A DNA stretch of 23,001 bases, taken from positions 27,118-50,118 of the forward strand of contig VHZZ01003101.1 of NCBI GenBank assembly GCA_009801015.1, in the 5' to 3' direction. Shown piece after piece: positions 1 to 8,400 of this stretch. The stretch comes from Silene noctiflora (lineage: Eukaryota > Streptophyta > Magnoliopsida > Caryophyllales > Caryophyllaceae). The notes under the pieces are model-generated. The model was not told the DNA's origin. It did no database searches and was given only the letters and a program-made list of their open reading frames with translations. The translations under genes were made by a program, and so were the position numbers. Each line of letters starts with the position of its first letter. The stretch's first letter is position 1.

Positions 1-579
1 TTAGCTTAAAAATCACTTCAACAAGTGTTAAATACAAATAAAACAAAGCTAATATGAGGGGTAAAGATGCATAAAAATATTACTTATCAATAATACCACC
101 GAGTCGTGACCTTGCTTGATCGGAAGGTGAACTTCGGGGGCGAAGTTCTTTTTAAGGGGGGTAGAGTGCGTGGCGGGCGTGAAGAATTTCGTGAACCGTT
201 TTGCTAAAATACATGAAAAATCGTGCTATGTAGATGTATTGTTAAGATATTCTGCTACGTGTCGATACTCGGTTACGTTGTTTTGTTGTATTGTTGTTTA
301 TTCTATGTGAAGAAAAAAAAATTGCATGTTGTGGGTAATAGTATATGATTGGCGATGTTATGTTAATTGACGATACATTTATGCGATTAGGGATAGTGTC
401 TACACGTATACATTTTTATGGGATAATATGATAAGAACTATTTTGTGATGGGTGAAAATGGGACGAATGGTGTTGGCATAGCATTGAGTCTACAGATGGT
501 GATGGTTAGTTGAGTCGTTGAGCCTAGTGGGAGTCAGGAGTTGAACTTCGGAGACGAAGTTCTTTTTAAGGGGGAAGAT
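1..579 (+). mobile_element. 3' internal end of a Ty3/gypsy (Tekay/Del-like) retrotransposon, with polypurine tract
   Basis: The stretch ends in a polypurine tract (TTTTTAAGGGGGAAGAT, about 563-579) directly before an LTR that starts TGTAATACCCG. Upstream of the tract, the GAACTTCGGAGACGAAGTTC context (543-562) resembles the tail of chromovirus pol genes. A second copy of the same tail plus polypurine tract lies at about 133-170 (GAACTTCGGGGGCGAAGTTC followed by TTTTTAAGGGGGG), some 410 bases upstream. No pol domain is readable, so only the non-coding end of the element is in the window. The family call is inferred from LTR ends and tract layout. Confidence 0.6.
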
Positions 580-1859
580 TGTAATACCCGTCCCTTATGA
601 TGACCCGTTGACTGACCATATTTGACCGAGGTGACCTCAATCGTCAAGACGAGTAGTTGTTTAACGGTGTACTCGACCTAGTGGGTGACACTCATTCGAG
701 TGTGCTGCACTCGACCGAGTGTAGGGGACTCGGTCGAGTGTGTTGGCACTCGACCGAGTGCGTCGTGCCAACGTGATAATATATTACGCGTAAATTAGAA
801 TTTCCGGATTTGTTTTCTTATTTCTTTCTCTTTCTCCCCTTTCTTCCCCAAAACCCTAAGATCGTCTCATCTTTCCCTTTCATTCATCTTTCACCTCGCT
901 AAGCCTATACCTAGGAGTCTGTCTCGGGAATGGAAATTAACCAATCATGTTGTAAGGTAAGTCACCATCACCGTCTGTATGTCTTGGATTAGGGTTACGA
1001 CTGTGCGTAATCGGGACGTATGGTTGTTGTAGGTGTCTATATTGGTATGTGATGCTCGTGTGCTTAGACTGATGATTGATTCTACAATGGGATGCGTTAC
1101 AAGTAGGTTTTCCTACTCAGTTGTCTGATGAATTATATGCGTATTAATGTGACGCTTGTATTGTATGATGTGATTCCATGTTTGTGATATGATTGTGATG
1201 GCGGAGATGGTATGGTGGTTGGAGTTGGTTGTGATTGGTATTGTGATATTGTTTGCGAGCGATTGTGAGAGGTGATCTTACCCCCATTGTTCGCCTCCTG
1301 CGTTCTCTCAGCGTAGGGGGGATGTGCGCATTAAGGGACTTGGGTATTGTGGGTGGTTTAGGTGGTTGGCTGCGGTCTTCCACTTGCAGGGCTACATACT
1401 TCGGTGTGTAGTCGGTTACTTGTGATGTGAGGTGGTGTGGTGTGGTGATGGTTGGTGTTGGTGGCGGCGGTGTGATGTTTTACATATTGTTTGCACTGTA
1501 TTGTATATAGTTGTTCAGTTGACTGACCCCGTGTTGTTTTGTAAAACTGTGATGATCCATTCGGGGGTGGTGAGCAGACTGGTGTGCAGGTTTAGATGTT
1601 GTACTGGATGCTTGATGTGATGTTCGTGTCTTGGGATGGGGAACGCTGACGCAGTTATTAGTATAGCCGTAATAGTGTTCGCAGTTGTACTAGTTTCATG
1701 ACGTATTTTGTATATCTTGCTCACATAATGTAATTAATGATAAAGTTGTTCTATTATGGTCCATTTGATATGTACTTCCCTCGGGTAACCGAGATAGTAG
1801 CACCCTTGATTGTCAGGGAAGGTCTAGTACAGGCTTCCTTGGTAAGCAGGGGTGTTACA
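580..1859 (+). repeat. 3' LTR of a Ty3/gypsy Tekay/Del-like element
   Basis: The LTR begins TGTAATACCCGTCCC right after the polypurine tract and ends GGGGTGTTACA, giving TGTAA...TTACA inverted ends and about 1280 bp. A TATA-like ATATATT lies near 779-786. It is followed by a pyrimidine-rich stretch (810-850), as expected around the start of R. An array of short palindromes sits upstream of the TATA at 670-760. No tRNA primer-binding site follows position 1859, so this is a 3' LTR rather than a 5' one. The target-site duplication cannot be checked because the 5' LTR is outside the window. Confidence 0.7.
670..760. repeat. Five-copy array of 14-bp palindromes inside the LTR (U3)
   Basis: Palindromic units related to CACTCGACCGAGTG start at 670, 689, 708, 727 and 747, a 19-20 bp period of about two helical turns. 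The units at 708 and 747 are identical and self-complementary. The one at 727 (GACTCGGTCGAGTG) is nearly the same with its centre inverted. Those at 670 and 689 are diverged. The position just upstream of the LTR TATA box suggests a promoter or enhancer role, but that is inference. Confidence 0.85.
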
Positions 1860-2710
1860 GTAATAATAACCGTTTTAGGTGTGTAGTAGGGTTTGAGACG
1901 TGTTTTTAGTGAAATCCAACTCAATTTGAGTTGTTGCGCCTTGTATGACTAATGAGCCTTTTCTCCTTCTCTTTTCCCTTCACAAAAATCATAACATAAA
2001 CCTTAACATCTCCTTCTCCCTAAAAAATTTCAGCATTCTCTCCTCCAACCCCAACCACCATTGTTACATACCTCCTTACAACCTTCAAAACACCATATCT
2101 CTTTCATTTCTCCACCAAATCACTTCATTCTTGCGTCATTTTTCTCCTTGTCTCGCCCTCCTCCTTTCTATATAAGAAAGACATAACCTTTCTTTATATT
2201 TCTACAAGCTTATATTTCTAGGGTTAGAGTATTTTGCTTATTTCTTTGAGGTTTTTGTTAAGGATCAAGCTTGGAGGTCATTGACATGGCTATGTGACGA
2301 TTCGAAGTGCAAAAAGGTAAAAGTGATAGGTTACTCGACATTACACTTGAATTATGTGTTTATTTGTGTTTAATTTGGTGTTTATATGTCAAAGTTGACA
2401 AATTTACATACTTTGATATGTTTCTTGCTTTGTCTATGATTTAGTATGTTCATCTTATGTGAATGATGGATAATTTGTTGGTTTCATGTTTAGTTTTGAT
2501 AAAGATACCATCTTTTACATGTTCGATGCTTATTATCTCAAAACTTATAGAATTATGATGTAATAGTTGTGGAAATTGAGTATATTGGATGTTGGATTGC
2601 ATAACATGTTGTTTCTCCGCCTTATACGTGTTTTCCGTCTCAAGAACATGTGTAAAATTGAAGTTGAAATCATGTTGTAATATTTTGTGCTGAATTTTCA
2701 TGTACAACGT

Positions 2711-3087
2711 GTCCCAGCCGGGGGACCGGCCGCCGGCACCCCTGCCGGCTGGGAAGCTTCTGTAACTCATTTGTTCAATTTTAAAGTTGATAAGTGTGTC
2801 CCAGCCGGGGGACTGGCCGTCGGTACCCCTGCCGACTGGGAAGTTCCTATAAGTTGTTATAATTTTGGTGTTGTCCCCAGCCGGAGCACCGGCCGCCGGT
2901 GCCCTGGCCGGCTGGAGGTTTCTGATATAAATTGTGAATTTGTGTTTTGGGCTGAGGTGCACGGCCGGTTGGCCGGCAGCCAGTACCCTTACCGGCTGGG
3001 AACCCTCTGACCCTTATTTATGTTTAGTTGGTTGTGGCCTGGTGCACGGCCGGTTGGCCGGCCGCCGGTGCCTCTGCCGGCTGGGAA
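2711..3087. repeat. GC-rich minisatellite, five units of about 75-87 bp
   Basis: Five GC-rich cores of about 45 bp begin near 2711, 2798, 2873, 2955 and 3041, separated by AT-rich spacers. Each core has the layout CCAGCCGG...CCGGC(C)G...TGCCGGCTGGGAA and is internally self-complementary (CCAGCCGG against CCGGCTGG), so each could fold into a hairpin. Units 1-3 open with CCCAGCCGG. Units 4-5 open with GTGCACGGCCGGTTGGCCGG. The array stands out sharply from the AT-rich surroundings and supports misleading open frames on both strands. Confidence 0.85.
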
Positions 3088-3115
3088 CCTCTTGTTCCCT
3101 TTTTCTTATTCTCCT

Positions 3116-3139
3116 TATATATATATATATATATATATA
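3116..3139. repeat. AT dinucleotide microsatellite
   Basis: Uninterrupted TA repeats of about 12 units, just downstream of the GC-rich minisatellite in the older LTR. Confidence 0.9.
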
Positions 3140-4140
3140 CAATTGATGAGTAATGAGTTCATGATTTGTTTACGTTTCATCTCTTTTTCCGTATTGTTTG
3201 ACTCACATGTTATCATTTGTTTACATTTCATCCTCTTATGTTTCTAATGAATGAAATTGACATGATGCCTTATATTCTTGCTTAACTCGCCTTACGCCCT
3301 ACTTGTGCTGTGCTGGCAAGTATGGGTTGGCCACTTGTGTTGTGCTGGCAAGTGTGCTTTATCTCTTGTCACTTCTGCCACTTTCGTATTGTGCTGGCGA
3401 TTGGGGTACTCAACCATCGTGTCTAGTGATCGAGTCTTGGGTGCGGGCTGTGTTGCCGCATGTCGTGAGTCTGGCCAGATATAGACTAGGACGTACCTAG
3501 CTAGTTGTTCTACCAAAGGAAAGTATGTGTCTAGAGCAGTGAGAGCTTGTTATATGTCTTGAATGAGTGCATGTGCCATTTTCCATTAGAATTCATACTT
3601 GAGCATTGAACATGTCATTGCTATGATCCTACGTTCGAGCTTTGTATGTTGTTTATACTTCATGTATGGCTATTTCACCTATGTATCACATTTTTATCTC
3701 GTCTATCTTATATGATCTTATATGCTCTACTATTCAAGTTGTTAATGTCATAATTGATGTACTTTGCCTATTTGAGTTTCTATTTACCTTCGTTTCGATG
3801 TAATGTGGCTGAGAGAACCTTGAGTTACTTCCCACTGACTGTGTTGAATGACAGGTATAGGTTGGTGATCTATGGGGATGAGACTAGTGTGAGGTAGCGA
3901 GCATCGACACTTGACTTTTACATTCGTAGCTTAGACTCACCCGTTAAACTATGTCATTCGAGGGATATCTTTTCCCCACTTCTCTTACTTTGGTTTGTAA
4001 AATCTAAGTCTATGAGTTTATACTCGTTTATTTATGCTTAGTGGTACTTCGCGATTTAAATTTCAAAAAGGTTTTAAAAATCCCGCATTTTTTCGCTGCA
4101 ATTTACTAGATATATTTGTGCTATATCGCGGGGTGTCACA

Positions 4141-5363
4141 ATATTAGTTTAATGTTTCGTTTTATACAAAATGTGTCAAGTCATTCTCTAATATATAATA
4201 ATACATAATAAAAATTTAGAAATTTACAGGTTATAAAATTATAGTGAATTTATTATCTTATTTTGATTAAAATATTATAATTTAGATTTTAAAGAAAATA
4301 TTATTATTCGATTAAAAGATTATATTTTGATGAAATGATTATAAAAGAAAAAAGTATTTTTGTTTCCTTCTTTAGTTTGATGTTTTTTGAAAGGAAAATT
4401 TTGAAGAGTTTTATTCTCGTAATAAGTTAGTATATAGGGGAGGATGGTCACGACTAATTATGGATATCACTGAATTTACACAGTTGCTAGTTGCTACACA
4501 TACAAATTAAAGAACTATGAAGACATTTGCCGATTGTGGATCACGGAGTCAATGGGTCTAAAACCAAAATATTATGGATTTGCTGGGATGGAAAATACAA
4601 AATACTTGTACAAAACAATGTCACATACCAGTTGAGTACTCAAATCTACCAAAAAAATGGTACTCTGAGATTTTGCAGGTAATAATTCAAAAAGGAAACT
4701 AAAGAAGAAAAAAGATGTAGAAATGCACCCAAAATATTTTCGTAATTCCAATAACTAAAAATTTTATGCTTACAATAATTTTTTATGTAAGACTGTCTTT
4801 TGACAAGGGTATCGTGTATGAAACCCACTGTACTCATAAATTAAAGCGAGTGGTTTTATAATAAGTTACTCCGAAGTATAATACCGTCTCATAAGAGAAA
4901 ACTGTCTACTTACACATTTACACCTTAATGCATCATGGCTATACAATCATTGTAGGCAGTTTTACGCTGGTTCGGCCATAGCAGCAGCAATTTCCACTAG
5001 ATCACTTCAATTATTTACATGGACATCCCTCTGCTACTCTGCTTCCCTCATTCTCCATTTCATCTTACAATGCTAACCAGCACATATAGTTGCTAGTTTG
5101 TGCGCAGTATATTTCTATAGCTACAATCTCTCCAAAAAATATATTATTACCTTCCCTATATTTTCGTTCCTATTCAAAACTGTACATTTCGCTCTCTTTC
5201 AATTGTTAACTCGTTATTGTGCCCCTTCATGTTCTTTCAATATCTACTCCATATACTTGAAACAATATATAATGTATTGTTGATGAAGGTGAAGATAAAA
5301 TGGCCTTCTTCCATGGGGACGAGACTCGAGAAGTGGATGGACTGACTTACCACAAGATACTTC
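4141..5363. other. AT-rich spacer and presumed 3' UTR of RBOHF
   Basis: No coding region or recognisable mobile element was found. Positions 4141-4440 are especially AT-rich. The part nearest 5363 must contain the 3' untranslated region of the minus-strand RBOHF gene, but I saw no clear AATAAA signal on the minus strand close to the stop codon. Motifs such as TAAGACTGTCTT (about 4788) recur elsewhere in the window and may be decayed MITE ends. Confidence 0.4.
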
Positions 5364-5473
5364 TTAGAAATGCTCCTTGTGGAATTCAAATTTTGTTGTG
5401 CCTCTTTGATTATACTCATCGCAAAGCACTTTCAGTTCTTTGGCCAAGATTGGTGCACCACAGTAAAATACAC
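5364..5473 (-). CDS. RBOHF: RBOHF exon 14: C-terminus and stop (residues 929-964)
   Basis: Acceptor GAGCAG. Encodes [14 protein letters not shown] through [11 protein letters not shown] and a TAA stop at 5366-5364. The Cys-Gly pair (933-934) is the last NADPH-contact motif, and the FEFHKEHF end is the family's standard C-terminus, so the protein is not truncated. Confidence 0.96.
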
Positions 5474-8400
5474 CTGCTCCCAACAGCAGTATTAAGATCA
5501 GCAACATTATTGTAGAGTATAGTTTATCTCTTATTTTCGACTATTCATTTCGTTAGAGATGAGTAATTGGTAGTATATCAGTTGAGGACTGATGTAACGA
5601 GCTTAAGCTTGTACAACACCATCACTTCCTTCAAGGATATTGTGAAAAAGGTGGTCTTTTTATACTTCAAGGTTTCAAGTTCATAGAATTCATTTCCCAT
5701 CTACTACGAAAGTGAATTTGTATTATATCACTGATTCACTGGTGTCATAAATTTTTCACCACCATACCCTCAAATAATTTTATATCAACAAAATACTAGG
5801 ATTTTAAAAACTAATGCACGTATAATAATTAGTGGTTATGGTGACATTGAGCTCAATACCACCAAACGACATCATATCATTTTCCATAATCGTCCAAGTT
5901 AGTGGGCTTACCTATCCTTGCATTTGCATGCTTGGAACCTATTTTTGATAGAACCTTTTTCCAGTTTGGCTTTGCAAAATGGGTACGGACCTGCCAGAAA
6001 AATAACAGTAGAAATCAATTAATTCAAGTTTAACTGATGACTTCCAAAGACGGGTATTCTGCCATTGATTATAATCCTAGTACACATGCATCCTAGCATT
6101 TGCATGCTTGGAATCTATTGACTTCCAAACAACTTAAAAAACCAGGACCCAAAATTTTTAAGCATCAAACTATCAAATTGGACTAGAAAGGAGAAGCTAA
6201 ATAGGTATCTATACCTTCGTCCCAGAAACTATGTCCACACCGTTCTTGGCATGGTTGAGTGCTGCAACCATTGTTATGAGTGCGGATCGTGCGTCCCCTT
6301 CCTCGTATACACTAGTCAAGTAGTTGTGCATCTCAATTACACCCTAATTCAAATGACAGACTTATGAGACCACCAGGAAGATAATTCAGTATTCTATTCG
6401 AAACAAAATAGGTAAATTTTGCTTTACCCTCTGATCAAGTTCAGCAACTTCATTCATCACCCCTTTGAACCAATCAAACGAGCCTTGTTCCCTAGTAACC
6501 CAGTAGAAATAGGCGTTTGTGGTCCTCAAGGTCTTCTTTTGTTTAGGTGAACCAATGTTGAGGTCTGGTACCGGGTAAAGATCAACAGCCTTCTCCTGAA
6601 CAGAGACATAACAGAAAAAATGCATGTGAAATTATCCGTTTGACAACGAAACATTACGGGAGTCTCAGACTCTAGCATGAGAGAGCGCTAAATACTCATT
6701 GAATACGATGTTAAATATTAGATATGAATGAATGAGTATTTAGGACAGTCTGACAATAAAACTGTCTCATATAAGACTTGCTGTAAGTACTAGCTTAAGA
6801 AAACTCTCATATGAAAACTGTCTCATGTGATGATCAGAATTGTGAATGATATAGGGTGCAAAAATACTATGCAATAATGACTGGCATAGTATAGATTATA
6901 TTACTCACTTCCTCTTCCTCCTTTTTGATAATGTTGTTGATCAAATCTTTCAGGATACTGATGAATGGCGTGGCACCAATACCAAGACCAACAAGAAGAA
7001 GAACATCATAATTACGGTAATCTTGTGCTGGAGCACCATATGGCCCATCTATCAGCAACTTTGGCAAACTGAAAGAGAATTGGTTATCATGTTAAATATA
7101 AGCTACCAGAGCAACCAAATTAAAGCTGAAAGACGGCAAAACCAACAATTCCCTAGCGCTGCTATGTTCCCTACAGATCGCAGGGTAAGGAAGATCAGGT
7201 ACACACTCTTACCTCTGAGCTAACAATAAATATATAGCGCAGCTAATTCAGCAAGCCTAAAAGCTGTAAGATACAGAAAAAAAAAAAAAAAAAGAAGAAG
7301 AAGAAGAAGAATGACCTTTTCCTTGTTGTTTCATCAGCTCTCAGTAGCCCACTCCTACCAGGTACGGGAGTCTCACAAGCCTCTGAAAATACTCTGTGCA
7401 GCTCCTGTGTCCAATCACCAAGTTTACGGACGTGGATGCTGAGGAAGTCATCTCCAGGAGAAGATGTAATTGAAAATGGGTGCCTGGGAAAGAGCAGTAG
7501 TTAATGAATATTCAGAGGACCGTATCTAAAGCAGATTTCAAGTACATTCCATGATAGCCATATGGCTGTCAATCCGTGGTTTTTGACATATGTTAGAAGT
7601 GATGAATTACCATTCAAAGGGAGAAACAGCTAGAATGTGGGAGTTAAAATGAAACATGAATCACCCGTTGAAGAAAATTTGGACAATAAGCTTAAATTAT
7701 ACTACTCATAACGTTTAAGAAAGGTGAGTGATGAATTACCATTCAAAGGGAGAAACAGCTGGGCACTGAACAAACATGTATTGTCCACTCTTATAACGAA
7801 ACTGAGGGGGCTTCGACATTTGAAGAGTGAGGACGCTTCCTGGATATATAGCAGCCTAATTTAATGAAAACAAATGATCTGTGAGGAAAATTCCTAGATA
7901 TATAAAGGGCAGCCCGGTGCACGAAGGCATCCCCACAAGGTGAGGGTCCGGGGAAGGGTCCCACCAGAAGGTGTAACAGGAGCAAGCCTTCCCTTGCCAT
8001 TTTGGCAAGAGGCCGCTTCAAGGACTTGAACCTGTGAGTCTGTGACCTCTCGGTCACACAGCAACACCTTAACCGGTGCGCCAAGGCTCCCCTTAGGCTA
8101 ACTGGTGAGGAAACTTCCTGGATATATAGCCACACAAATTGAGACAGCACTTAGGCTAACCTTCAGTAGACGGACACTGTACAAGCCAGATCGAAAGAGT
8201 CTCAAGGTCCTTTCCCCGGCATAAAGAAGCACTGGAACAGCAAGATACATCCACATCTGCAATCATGGGTAAAAAATGTCAGTAAATATATTAGCAACTA
8301 AGCAGCTATAAAATGAAAAGATTAATGTGGCAGTAGAGAGGTTACCGTCTTTTTGTACCACTGGTGGACAAGATACAGTTTTATCCCATGGATGAATAGA

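Larger units (their letters stand above)
1860..4140 (+). repeat. 3' part of an older LTR (probably gypsy/Tekay-like), interrupted by the upstream element
   Basis: The right end reads GCGGGGTGTCACA at 4128-4140, the usual 3' terminus of long plant gypsy LTRs. A TATA-like TCTATATAAG lies at about 2167. No matching TGTGACACCCC start is visible before it, so the left part is missing or displaced. The simplest reading is that the element at 1-1859 inserted into this LTR. No primer-binding site follows 4140, so it is a 3' LTR or solo LTR. It contains a GC-rich minisatellite (2711-3087), an AT microsatellite and a short TGTGCTGGCAAGT repeat (about 3303-3400). No coding potential was recognised; open frames here are chance products of the repeats. 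Confidence 0.5.

Noticed and set aside
1144..1724. Small open frames inside the gypsy LTR
   Set aside because: Low-complexity His/Asn- or Trp/Cys-rich translations typical of non-coding LTR sequence.
2450..3010. Overlapping open frames of 107-170 codons on both strands
   Set aside because: They run through the GC-rich minisatellite; the Pro/Gly/Ala repeats they encode are a product of the repeat units, with no known domain.
8022..8083. Possible tRNA gene (A and B boxes, TTCAAGTCC)
   Set aside because: The boxes belong to the tRNA-derived head of the Au-like SINE; no full cloverleaf or anticodon stem was evident.
7791..8150. 119-codon minus-strand open frame
   Set aside because: It spans part of exon 8 in the wrong frame, the SINE and the exon-edge copies; it is not a protein family.
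8256..8346. Thr-to-Met change at residue 624 as a splice-site misassignment
   Set aside because: Alternative boundaries break the frame or lose WMYLAVP; a single-base substitution is the simpler explanation.
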